From assembly GCA_963082975.1 (NCBI GenBank), contig OY720346.1, positions 71,105,267 to 71,169,266 on the forward strand: DNA of 64,000 bases, read 5' to 3'. The stretch comes from Labia minor (lineage: Eukaryota > Arthropoda > Insecta > Dermaptera > Spongiphoridae). The position numbers were made by a program, and so were the translations under genes. The notes below the pieces were generated by a model. That model saw nothing but the letters and a program-made list of their open reading frames with translations, did not search any database and was not told the origin of the DNA. Shown here one piece after another: positions 15,001 to 30,000 of the stretch (the stretch's first letter is position 1; every line of letters starts with the position of its first letter).

Positions 15001-18000
15001 ATTTTTACGGTAAAATTAAAAAATGAAATTTTTTGTAAATAAATAATAAATTCGTTCATTTTACATCATAAAAATATTAAAAAGATATATTATTGATATT
15101 TCTGATGAATAATTATTTTTTTATGCCGAAAACGGAGGGTCAACCTACGATGACCTTTCATAATTTTTACGGTACAATTAAAAAATGAAATTTTTTGTAA
15201 ATAAATAATAAATTCGATCATTTTACATCATAAATATATTAAAAAAATATATTATTGATATTTCTGATGAATAATTATTTTTTTATTCTGAAAACGGAGG
15301 GTAATCCTACGATGTCCTTTCATAATTTTTACGGTAAAATTAAAAAATGAAATTTTTGGAAATAAATAATAAATTCGTTCATTTTACATCATAAAAATAT
15401 TAAAAAAATATATTATTGATATTTCTGATGAATAATTATTTTTTTATGCCGAAAACGGAGGGTCATCCTAGGATGACCTTTCATAATTTTTACGGTAAAA
15501 CAAAAAAAAGAAATTTTTTTTAAATAAATAATAAATTCGTTCATTTTACATATTAAAAATATTAAAAAAATATATTATTGATATTTCTGATGAATAATTA
15601 TTTTTTTATGCAGAAAACGGAGGGTCATCCTAGGATGACCTTTCATAATTTTTATGGTAAAATTAAAAAATGAAATTTTTTGTAAATAAATAATGAATTC
15701 GATCATTTTACATCATAAAAATATTAAAAAAATATATTATTGATATTTCTGATGAATAATTATTTTTTTATACCGAAAACGGAGAGTCATCATAGGATGA
15801 CCTTTCATAATTTTTACGGTAAAATTAGAAAATGAAATTTTTTGTAAATAAATAATAAATTCGATCATTTTACATCATAAAAATATTAAAAAAATATATT
15901 ATTGATATTTCTGATGAATAATTATTTTTTATGCCGAAAACCGAGGGTCATCCTAGGATGACCTTTCATAATTTTTATGGTAAAATTAAAAAAAGAAATT
16001 TTTTGTAAATAAATAATAAATTCGATCATTTTACATCATAAAAATATTAAAAAAATATATTATTGATATTTCTGATGAATAATTATTTTTTTATTCTGAA
16101 AACGGAGGGTAATCCTACGATGTCCTTTCATAATTTTTACGGTAAAATTAAAAAATGAAATTTTTGGAAATAAATAATAAATTCGTTCATTTTACATCAT
16201 AAAAATATTAAAAAAATATATTATTGATATTTCTGATGAATAATTATTTTTTTATGCCGAAAACGGAGGGTCATCCTAGGATGACCTTTCATAATTTTTA
16301 CGGTAAAACAAAAAAATGAAATTTTTTTTAAATAAATAATAAATTCGTTCATTTTACATATTAAAAATATTAAAAAAATATATTATTGATATTTCTGATG
16401 AATAATTATTTTTTTATGCAGAAAACGGAGGGTCATCCTAGGATGACCTTTCATAATTTTTATGGTAAAATTAAAAAATGAAATTTTTTGTAAATAAATA
16501 ATGAATTCGATCATTTTACATCATAAAAATATTAAAAAAATATATTATTGATATTTCTGATGAATAATTATTTTTTTATTCTGAAAACGGAGGGTAATCC
16601 TACGATGTCCTTTCATAATTTTTACGGTAAAATTAAAAAATGAATTTTATTTAAATAAATAATAAACAGGTTCATTTTACATCATAAAAATATTAAAAAA
16701 ATATATTATTGATATTTCTGATGAATAATTATTTTTTTATGCCGAAATCATAGGGTCATCCTAGGATGACCTTTCATAATTTTTACGGTAAAATTAGAAA
16801 ATGAAATTTTTTGTAAATAAATAATAAATTCGATCATTTTACATCATAAAAATATTAAAAAAATATATTATTGATATTTCTGATGAATAATTATTTTTTT
16901 GCCGAAAACCGAGGGTCATCCTAGGATGACCTTTCATAATTTTTACGGTAAAATTAAAAAATGAAATTTTTGGAAATAAATAATAAATTCGTTCATTTTA
17001 CATCATAAAAATATTAAAAAAATATATTATTGATATTTCTGATGAATAATTATTTTTTTATGCCGAAAACGGAGGGTCATCCTAGGATGACCTTTCATAA
17101 TTTTTACGGTAAAACTATAAAATGAAATTTTTTTTAAATAAATAATAAATTCGTTCATTTTACATATTAAAAATATTAAAAAAATATATTATTGATATTT
17201 CTGATGAATAATTATTTTTTTATTCTGAAAACGGAGGGTAATCCTACGATGTCCTTTCATAATTTTTACGGTAAAATTAAAAAATGAATTTTATTTAAAT
17301 AAATAATAAACAGGTTCATTTTACATCATAAAAATATTAAAAAAATATATTATTGATATTTCTGATGAATAATTATTTTTTTATGCCGAAATCATAGGGT
17401 CATCCTAGGATGACCTTTCATAATTTTTACGGTAAAATTAGAAAATGAAATTTTTTGTAAATAAATAATAAATTCGTTTATTTTACATCATAAAATTATT
17501 AAAAAAATATATTATTGATATTTCTGATGAATAATTATTTTTTTATGCCGAAAACGGAGGGTCATCCTAGGATGACCTTTCATAATTTTTACGCTAAATA
17601 TAAAAAATGAAATTTTTTTAAATAGATAATAAATTCGTTCATTTTACATCATAAAAATATTAAAAAAATATATTATTGATATTTCTGATGAATAATTATT
17701 TTTTTATGCCGAAAACGGAGAGTCATCATAGGATGACCTTTCATAATTTTTACGGTAAAATTAAAAAATGAAATTTTTTTTAAATAAATAATAAATTCGT
17801 TCATTATACATATTTAAAATATTAAAAAAATATATTATTGATATTTCTATAAAAAATTATTTTTTTATGCCGAAAACGGAGGGTCATCCTAGGATGACCT
17901 TTCATAATTTTTACGCTAAATATAAAAAATGAAATTTTTTTAAATAGATAATAAATTCGTTCATTTTACATCATAAAAATATTAAAAAAATATATTATTG

Positions 18001-21000
18001 ATATTTCTGATGAATAATTATTTTTTTATGCCGAAAACATAGGGTCATCCTAGGATGACCTTTCATAATTTTTACGGTAAAATTAAAAAATGAAATTTTT
18101 TGTAAATAAATAATAAATTCGTTCATTTTACATCATAAAAATATTAAAAAGATATATTATTGATATTTCTGATGAATAATTATTTTTTTATGCCGAAAAC
18201 GGAGGGTCAACCTACGATGACCTTTCATAATTTTTACGGTACAATTAAAAAATGAAATTTTTTGTAAATAAATAATAAATTCGATCATTTTACATCATAA
18301 ATATATTAAAAAAATATATTATTGATATTTCTGATGAATAATTATTTTTTTATTCTGAAAACGGAGGGTAATCCTACGATGTCCTTTCATAATTTTTACG
18401 GTAAATATAAAAAATGAATTTTTTTTTAAATAAATAATAAATTCGTTCATTATACATCATAAAAATATTAAAAAAATATATTATTGATATTTCTGATGAA
18501 TAATTATTTTTTTATGCCGAAAACATAGGGTCATCCTAGGATGACCTTTCATAATTTTTACGGTAAAATTAAAAAATGAAATTTTTTTTAAATAAATAAT
18601 AAATTCGTTCATTATACATATTTAAAATATTAAAAAAATATATTATTGATATTTTTACGGTAAAATTAAAAAATGAAATTTTTGGAAATAAATAATAACT
18701 TCGTTCATTTTACATCATAAAAATATTAAAAAAATATATTATTGATATTTCTGATGAATAATTATTTTTTTATGCCGAAAACATAGGGTCATCCTAGGAT
18801 GACCTTTCATAATTTTTACGGTCAAATTAAAAAATGAAATTTTTTGTAAATAAATAATAAATTCGTTCATTTTACATCATAAAAATATTAAAAAGATATA
18901 TTATTGATATTTCTGATGAATAATTATTTTTTTATGCCGAAAACGGAGGGTCAACCTACGATGACCTTTCATAATTTTTACGGTACAATTAAAAAATGAA
19001 ATTTTTTTTAAATAAATAATAAATTCGATCATTTTACATCATAAATATATTAAAAAAATATATTATTGATATTTCTGATGAATAATTATTTTTTTATTCT
19101 GAAAACGGAGGGTAATCCTACGATGTCCTTTCATAATTTTTACGGTAAATATAAAAAATGAAATTTTTTTTAAATAAATAATAAATTCGTTCATTATACA
19201 TCATAAAAATATTAAAAAAATATATTATTGATATTTCTGATGAATAATTATTTTTTTATGCCGAAAACGGAGAGTCATCATAGGATGACCTTTCATAATT
19301 TTTACGGTAAAATTAAAAAATGAAATTTTTTTTAAATAAATAATAAATTCGTTCATTATACATATTTAAAATATTAAAAAAATATATTATTGATATTTCT
19401 GATGAATAATTATTTTTTTATTCTGAAAACGGAGGGTAATCCTACGATGTCCTTTCATAATTTTTACGGTAAAATTAAAAAATGAAATTTTTGGAAATAA
19501 ATAATAAATTCGTTCATTTTACATCATAAAAATATTAAAAAAATATATTATTGATATTTCTGATGAATAATTATTTTTTTATGCCGAAAACGGAGGGTCA
19601 TCCTAGGATGACCTTTCATAATTTTTACGGTAAAACAAAAAAATGAAATTTTTTTTAAATAAATAATAAATTCGTTCATTTTACATATTAAAAATATTAA
19701 AAAAATATATTATTGATATTTCTGATGAATAATTATTTTTTTATGAAAACGGAGGGTAATCCTACGATGTCCTTTCATAATTTTTACGGTAAAATTAAAA
19801 AATGAAATTTTTGGAAATAAATAATAAATTCGTTCATTTTACATCATAAAAATATTAAAAAAATATATTATTGATATTTCTGATGAATAATTATTTTTTT
19901 ATGCCGAAAACGGAGGGTCATCCTAGGATGACCTTTCATAATTTTTACGGTAAAACAAAAAAATGAAATTTTTTTTAAATAAATAATAAATTCGTTCATT
20001 TTACATATTAAAAATATTAAAAAAATATATTATTGATATTTCTGATGAATAATTATTTTTTTATGCAGAAAACGGAGGGTCATCCTAGGATGACCTTTCA
20101 TAATTTTTATGGTAAAATTAAAAAATGAAATTTTTTGTAAATAAATAATGAATTCGATCATTTTACATCATAAAAATATTAAAAAAATATATTATTGATA
20201 TTTCTGATGAATAATTATTTTTTTATACCGAAAACGGAGAGTCATCATAGGATGACCTTTCATAATTTTTACGGTAAAATTAGAAAATGAAATTTTTTGT
20301 AAATAAATAATAAATTCGATCATTTTACATCATAAAAATATTAAAAAAATATATTATTGATATTTCTGATGAATAATTATTTTTTATGCCGAAAACCGAG
20401 GGTCATCCTAGGATGACCTTTCATAATTTTTATGGTAAAATTAAAAAAAGAAATTTTTTGTAAATAAATAATAAATTCGATCATTTTACATCATAAAAAT
20501 ATTAAAAAAATATATTATTGATATTTCTGATGAATAATTATTTTTTTATTCTGAAAACGGAGGGTAATCCTACGATGTCCTTTCATAATTTTTACGGTAA
20601 AATTAAAAAATGAAATTTTTGGAAATAAATAATAAATTCGTTCATTTTACATCATAAAAATATTAAAAAAATATATTATTGATATTTCTGATGAATAATT
20701 ATTTTTTTATGCCGAAAACGGAGGGTCATCCTAGGATGACCTTTCATAATTTTTACGGTAAAACAAAAAAATGAAATTTTTTTTAAATAAATAATAAATT
20801 CGTTCATTTTACATATTAAAAATATTAAAAAAATATATTATTGATATTTCTGATGAATAATTATTTTTTTATGCAGAAAACGGAGGGTCATCCTAGGATG
20901 ACCTTTCATAATTTTTATGGTAAAATTAAAAAATGAAATTTTTTGTAAATAAATAATGAATTCGATCATTTTACATCATAAAAATATTAAAAAAATATAT

Positions 21001-24000
21001 TATTGATATTTCTGATGAATAATTATTTTTTTATTCTGAAAACGGAGGGTAATCCTACGATGTCCTTTCATAATTTTTACGGTAAAATTAAAAAATGAAT
21101 TTTATTTAAATAAATAATAAACAGGTTCATTTTACATCATAAAAATATTAAAAAAATATATTATTGATATTTCTGATGAATAATTATTTTTTTATGCCGA
21201 AATCATAGGGTCATCCTAGGATGACCTTTCATAATTTTTACGGTAAAATTAGAAAATGAAATTTTTTGTAAATAAATAATAAATTCGATCATTTTACATC
21301 ATAAAAATATTAAAAAAATATATTATTGATATTTCTGATGAATAATTATTTTTTTGCCGAAAACCGAGGGTCATCCTAGGATGACCTTTCATAATTTTTA
21401 CGGTAAAATTAAAAAATGAAATTTTTGGAAATAAATAATAAATTCGTTCATTTTACATCATAAAAATATTAAAAAAATATATTATTGATATTTCTGATGA
21501 ATAATTATTTTTTTATGCCGAAAACGGAGGGTCATCCTAGGATGACCTTTCATAATTTTTACGGTAAAACTATAAAATGAAATTTTTTTTAAATAAATAA
21601 TAAATTCGTTCATTTTACATATTAAAAATATTAAAAAAATATATTATTGATATTTCTGATGAATAATTATTTTTTTATTCTGAAAACGGAGGGTAATCCT
21701 ACGATGTCCTTTCATAATTTTTACGGTAAAATTAAAAAATGAATTTTATTTAAATAAATAATAAACAGGTTCATTTTACATCATAAAAATATTAAAAAAA
21801 TATATTATTGATATTTCTGATGAATAATTATTTTTTTATGCCGAAATCATAGGGTCATCCTAGGATGACCTTTCATAATTTTTACGGTAAAATTAGAAAA
21901 TGAAATTTTTTGTAAATAAATAATAAATTCGTTTATTTTACATCATAAAATTATTAAAAAAATATATTATTGATATTTCTGATGAATAATTATTTTTTTA
22001 TGCCGAAAACGGAGGGTCATCCTAGGATGACCTTTCATAATTTTTACGCTAAATATAAAAAATGAAATTTTTTTAAATAGATAATAAATTCGTTCATTTT
22101 ACATCATAAAAATATTAAAAAAATATATTATTGATATTTCTGATGAATAATTATTTTTTTATGCCGAAAACGGAGAGTCATCATAGGATGACCTTTCATA
22201 ATTTTTACGGTAAAATTAAAAAATGAAATTTTTTTTAAATAAATAATAAATTCGTTCATTATACATATTTAAAATATTAAAAAAATATATTATTGATATT
22301 TCTATAAAAAATTATTTTTTTATGCCGAAAACGGAGGGTCATCCTAGGATGACCTTTCATAATTTTTACGCTAAATATAAAAAATGAAATTTTTTTAAAT
22401 AGATAATAAATTCGTTCATTTTACATCATAAAAATATTAAAAAAATATATTATTGATATTTCTGATGAATAATTATTTTTTTATGCCGAAAACATAGGGT
22501 CATCCTAGGATGACCTTTCATAATTTTTACGGTAAAATTAAAAAATGAAATTTTTTGTAAATAAATAATAAATTCGTTCATTTTACATCATAAAAATATT
22601 AAAAAGATATATTATTGATATTTCTGATGAATAATTATTTTTTTATGCCGAAAACGGAGGGTCAACCTACGATGACCTTTCATAATTTTTACGGTACAAT
22701 TAAAAAATGAAATTTTTTGTAAATAAATAATAAATTCGATCATTTTACATCATAAATATATTAAAAAAATATATTATTGATATTTCTGATGAATAATTAT
22801 TTTTTTATTCTGAAAACGGAGGGTAATCCTACGATGTCCTTTCATAATTTTTACGGTAAATATAAAAAATGAATTTTTTTTTAAATAAATAATAAATTCG
22901 TTCATTATACATCATAAAAATATTAAAAAAATATATTATTGATATTTCTGATGAATAATTATTTTTTTATGCCGAAAACATAGGGTCATCCTAGGATGAC
23001 CTTTCATAATTTTTACGGTAAAATTAAAAAATGAAATTTTTTTTAAATAAATAATAAATTCGTTCATTATACATATTTAAAATATTAAAAAAATATATTA
23101 TTGATATTTTTACGGTAAAATTAAAAAATGAAATTTTTGGAAATAAATAATAACTTCGTTCATTTTACATCATAAAAATATTAAAAAAATATATTATTGA
23201 TATTTCTGATGAATAATTATTTTTTTATGCCGAAAACGAAGGGTCATCCTAGGATGACCTTTCATAATTTTTACGGTAAAACTATAAAATGAAATTTTTT
23301 TTAAATAAATAATAAATTCGTTCATTTTACATATTAAAAATATTAAAAAAATATATTATTGATATTTCTGATGAATAATTATTTTTTTATGGAGAAAACG
23401 GAGGGTCATCCTAGGATGACCTTTCATAATTTTTATGGTAAAATTAAAAAATGAAATTTTTTGTAAATAAATAATAAATTCGATCATTTTACATCATGAA
23501 AATATTAAAAAAATATATTATTGATATTTCTGATGAATAATTATTTTTTTATTCTGAAAACGGAGGGTCATCCTAGGATGACCTTTCATAATTTTTACGG
23601 TAAATATAAAAAATGAAATTTTTTTTAAATAAATAATAAATTCGTTTATTTTACATATTAAAAATTTTAAAAAAATATATTATTGATATTTCTGATGAAT
23701 AATTATTTTTTTTATGCCGAAAACGGAGAATCATCCTAGGATGACCTTTCATATTTTTTACCTAAATATAAAAAATTTAATTTTTTTAAATAGATAATAA
23801 ATTCGTTCATTTTACATCATAAAAATATTAAAAAAATATATTATTGATATTTCTGATGAATAATTATGTTTTTATGCCGAAAACGGAAGGTCAGCCTACG
23901 ATGACCTTTCATAATTTTTACGGTAAAATTAAAAAATGAAATTTTTTTTGAATAAATAATAAATTCGATCATTTTACATCATAAAAATATTAAAAAAATA

Positions 24001-27000
24001 TATTATTGATATTTCTGATGAATAATTATTTTTTTATGCCGAAAACGGAGGGTCATCCTAGGATGACCTTTCATAATTTTTACGCTAAATATAAAAAATG
24101 AAATTTTTTTAAATAGATAATAAATTCATTCATTTTACATCATAAATATTAAAAAAATATATTATTGATATTTCTGATGAATAATTATTTTTTTATTCTG
24201 AAAACGGAGGGTAATCCTACGATGTCCTTTCATAATTTTTACGGTAAAATTAAAAAATGAATTTTATTTAAATAAATAATAAACAGGTTCATTTTACATC
24301 ATAAAAATATTAAAAAAATATATTATTGATATTTCTGATGAATAATTATTTTTTTATGCCGAAAACATAGGGTCATCCTAGGATGACCTTTCATAATTTT
24401 TACGGTAAAATTAAAAAATGAAATTTTTTGTAAATAAATAATAAATTCGTTCATTTTACATCATAAAAATATTAAAAAAATATATTATTGATATTTCTGA
24501 TGAATAATTATTTTTTTATGCCGAAAACGGAGGGTCATCCTAGGATGACCTTTCATAATTTTTACGCTAAATATAAAAAATGAATTTTTTTTAAATAGAT
24601 AATAAATTCGTTCATTTTACATCATAAAAATATTAAAAAAATATATTATTGATATTTCTGATGAATAATTATTTTTTTATGCCGAAAACATAGGGTCATC
24701 CTAGGATGACCTTTCATAATTTTTACGGTAAAATTAAAAAATGAAATTTTTTGTAAATAAATAATAAATTCGTTCATTTTACATCATAAAAATATTAAAA
24801 AGATATATTATTGATATTTCTGATGAATAATTATTTTTTTATGCCGAAAACGGAGGGTCAACCTACGATGACCTTTCATAATTTTTACGGTACAATTAAA
24901 AAATGAAATTTTTTTTAAATAAATAATAAATTCGATCATTTTACATCATAAATATATTAAAAAAATATATTATTGATATTTCTGATGAATAATTATTTTT
25001 TTATTCTGAAAACGGAGGGTAATCCTACGATGTCCTTTCATAATTTTTACGGTAAATATAAAAAATGAAATTTTTTTTAAATAAATAATAAATTCGTTCA
25101 TTATACATCATAAAAATATTAAAAAAATATATTATTGATATTTCTGATGAATAATTATTTTTTTATGCCGAAAACGGAGAGTCATCATAGGATGACCTTT
25201 CATAATTTTTACGGTAAAATTAAAAAATGAAATTTTTTTTAAATAAATAATAAATTCGTTCATTATACATATTTAAAATATTAAAAAAATATATTATTGA
25301 TATTTCTATAAAAAATTATTTTTTTATGCCGAAAACGGAGGGTCATCCTAGGATGACCTTGCATAATTTTTACGCTAAATATAAAAAATGAAATTTTTTA
25401 AAATAAATAATAACTTCGTTCATTTTACATCATAAAAATATTAAAAAAATATATTATTGATATTTCTGATGAATAATTATTTTTTTTATGTCGAAAACGA
25501 AGGGTCATCCTACGATGACCTTTCATAATTTTTACGGTAAAACTAAAAAATGAAATTTTTTTTAAATAAATAATAAATTCGTTCATTTTACATCATAAAA
25601 ATATTAAAAAAATATATTATTGATATTTCTGATGAATAATTATTTTTTTATGCCGAAAACGGAGGGTCATCCTAGGATGACCTTTCATAATTTTTACGGT
25701 AAAACTATAAAATGAAATTTTTTTAAATAGATAATAAATTCGTTCATTTTACATCATAAAAATATTAAAAAAATATATTATTGATATTTCTGATGAATAA
25801 TTATTTTTTTATGCCGAAAACATAGGGTCATCCTAGGATGACCTTTCATAATTTTTACGGTAAAATTAAAAAATGAAATTTTTTGTAAATAAATAATAAA
25901 TTCGTTCATTTTACATCATAAAAATATTAAAAAAATATATTATTGATATTTCTGATGAATAATTATTTTTTTATGGAGAAAACGGAGGGTCATCCTAGGA
26001 TGACCTTTCATAATTTTTATGGTAAAATTAAAAAATGAAATTTTTTGTAAATAAATAATAAATTCGATCATTTTACATCATGAAAATATTAAAAAAATAT
26101 ATTATTGATATTTCTGATGAATAATTATTTTTTTATGCCGAAATCATAGGGTCATCCTAGGATGACCTTTCATAATTTTTACGGTAAAATTAGAAAATGA
26201 AATTTTTTGTAAATAAATAATAAATTCGTTTATTTTACATCATAAAATTATTAAAAAAATATATTATTGATATTTCTGATGAATAATTATTTTTTTATGC
26301 CGAAAACGGAGGGTCATCCTAGGATGACCTTTCATAATTTTTACGCTAAATATAAAAAATGAAATTTTTTTAAATAGATAATAAATTCGTTCATTTTACA
26401 TCATAAAAATATTAAAAAAATATATTATTGATATTTCTGATGAATAATTATTTTTTTATGCCGAAAACGGAGAGTCATCATAGGATGACCTTTCATAATT
26501 TTTACGGTAAAATTAAAAAATGAAATTTTTTTTAAATAAATAATAAATTCGTTCATTATACATATTTAAAATATTAAAAAAATATATTATTGATATTTCT
26601 ATAAAAAATTATTTTTTTATGCCGAAAACGGAGGGTCATCCTAGGATGACCTTTCATAATTTTTACGCTAAATATAAAAAATGAAATTTTTTTAAATAGA
26701 TAATAAATTCGTTCATTTTACATCATAAAAATATTAAAAAAATATATTATTGATATTTCTGATGAATAATTATTTTTTTATGCCGAAAACATAGGGTCAT
26801 CCTAGGATGACCTTTCATAATTTTTACGGTAAAATTAAAAAATGAAATTTTTTGTAAATAAATAATAAATTCGTTCATTTTACATCATAAAAATATTAAA
26901 AAGATATATTATTGATATTTCTGATGAATAATTATTTTTTTATGCCGAAAACGGAGGGTCAACCTACGATGACCTTTCATAATTTTTACGGTACAATTAA

Positions 27001-30000
27001 AAAATGAAATTTTTTGTAAATAAATAATAAATTCGATCATTTTACATCATAAATATATTAAAAAAATATATTATTGATATTTCTGATGAATAATTATTTT
27101 TTTATTCTGAAAACGGAGGGTAATCCTACGATGTCCTTTCATAATTTTTACGGTAAATATAAAAAATGAATTTTTTTTTAAATAAATAATAAATTCGTTC
27201 ATTATACATCATAAAAATATTAAAAAAATATATTATTGATATTTCTGATGAATAATTATTTTTTTATGCCGAAAACATAGGGTCATCCTAGGATGACCTT
27301 TCATAATTTTTACGGTAAAATTAAAAAATGAAATTTTTTTTAAATAAATAATAAATTCGTTCATTATACATATTTAAAATATTAAAAAAATATATTATTG
27401 ATATTTTTACGGTAAAATTAAAAAATGAAATTTTTGGAAATAAATAATAACTTCGTTCATTTTACATCATAAAAATATTAAAAAAATATATTATTGATAT
27501 TTCTGATGAATAATTATTTTTTTATGCCGAAAACATAGGGTCATCCTAGGATGACCTTTCATAATTTTTACGGTCAAATTAAAAAATGAAATTTTTTGTA
27601 AATAAATAATAAATTCGTTCATTTTACATCATAAAAATATTAAAAAGATATATTATTGATATTTCTGATGAATAATTATTTTTTTATGCCGAAAACGGAG
27701 GGTCAACCTACGATGACCTTTCATAATTTTTACGGTACAATTAAAAAATGAAATTTTTTTTAAATAAATAATAAATTCGATCATTTTACATCATAAATAT
27801 ATTAAAAAAATATATTATTGATATTTCTGATGAATAATTATTTTTTTATTCTGAAAACGGAGGGTAATCCTACGATGTCCTTTCATAATTTTTACGGTAA
27901 ATATAAAAAATGAAATTTTTTTTAAATAAATAATAAATTCGTTCATTATACATCATAAAAATATTAAAAAAATATATTATTGATATTTCTGATGAATAAT
28001 TATTTTTTTATGCCGAAAACGGAGAGTCATCATAGGATGACCTTTCATAATTTTTACGGTAAAATTAAAAAATGAAATTTTTTTTAAATAAATAATAAAT
28101 TCGTTCATTATACATATTTAAAATATTAAAAAAATATATTATTGATATTTCTGATGAATAATTATTTTTTTATTCTGAAAACGGAGGGTAATCCTACGAT
28201 GTCCTTTCATAATTTTTACGGTAAAATTAAAAAATGAAATTTTTGGAAATAAATAATAAATTCGTTCATTTTACATCATAAAAATATTAAAAAAATATAT
28301 TATTGATATTTCTGATGAATAATTATTTTTTTATGCCGAAAACGGAGGGTCATCCTAGGATGACCTTTCATAATTTTTACGGTAAAACAAAAAAATGAAA
28401 TTTTTTTTAAATAAATAATAAATTCGTTCATTTTACATATTAAAAATATTAAAAAAATATATTATTGATATTTCTGATGAATAATTATTTTTTTATGAAA
28501 ACGGAGGGTAATCCTACGATGTCCTTTCATAATTTTTACGGTAAAATTAAAAAATGAAATTTTTGGAAATAAATAATAAATTCGTTCATTTTACATCATA
28601 AAAATATTAAAAAAATATATTATTGATATTTCTGATGAATAATTATTTTTTTATGCCGAAAACGGAGGGTCATCCTAGGATGACCTTTCATAATTTTTAC
28701 GGTAAAACAAAAAAATGAAATTTTTTTTAAATAAATAATAAATTCGTTCATTTTACATATTAAAAATATTAAAAAAATATATTATTGATATTTCTGATGA
28801 ATAATTATTTTTTTATGCAGAAAACGGAGGGTCATCCTAGGATGACCTTTCATAATTTTTATGGTAAAATTAAAAAATGAAATTTTTTGTAAATAAATAA
28901 TGAATTCGATCATTTTACATCATAAAAATATTAAAAAAATATATTATTGATATTTCTGATGAATAATTATTTTTTTATTCTGAAAACGGAGGGTAATCCT
29001 ACGATGTCCTTTCATAATTTTTACGGTAAAATTAAAAAATGAATTTTATTTAAATAAATAATAAACAGGTTCATTTTACATCATAAAAATATTAAAAAAA
29101 TATATTATTGATATTTCTGATGAATAATTATTTTTTTATGCCGAAATCATAGGGTCATCCTAGGATGACCTTTCATAATTTTTACGGTAAAATTAGAAAA
29201 TGAAATTTTTTGTAAATAAATAATAAATTCGATCATTTTACATCATAAAAATATTAAAAAAATATATTATTGATATTTCTGATGAATAATTATTTTTTTG
29301 CCGAAAACCGAGGGTCATCCTAGGATGACCTTTCATAATTTTTACGGTAAAATTAAAAAATGAAATTTTTGGAAATAAATAATAAATTCGTTCATTTTAC
29401 ATCATAAAAATATTAAAAAAATATATTATTGATATTTCTGATGAATAATTATTTTTTTATGCCGAAAACGGAGGGTCATCCTAGGATGACCTTTCATAAT
29501 TTTTACGGTAAAACTATAAAATGAAATTTTTTTTAAATAAATAATAAATTCGTTCATTTTACATATTAAAAATATTAAAAAAATATATTATTGATATTTC
29601 TGATGAATAATTATTTTTTTATTCTGAAAACGGAGGGTAATCCTACGATGTCCTTTCATAATTTTTACGGTAAAATTAAAAAATGAATTTTATTTAAATA
29701 AATAATAAACAGGTTCATTTTACATCATAAAAATATTAAAAAAATATATTATTGATATTTCTGATGAATAATTATTTTTTTATGCCGAAATCATAGGGTC
29801 ATCCTAGGATGACCTTTCATAATTTTTACGGTAAAATTAGAAAATGAAATTTTTTGTAAATAAATAATAAATTCGTTTATTTTACATCATAAAATTATTA
29901 AAAAAATATATTATTGATATTTCTGATGAATAATTATTTTTTTATGCCGAAAACGGAGGGTCATCCTAGGATGACCTTTCATAATTTTTACGCTAAATAT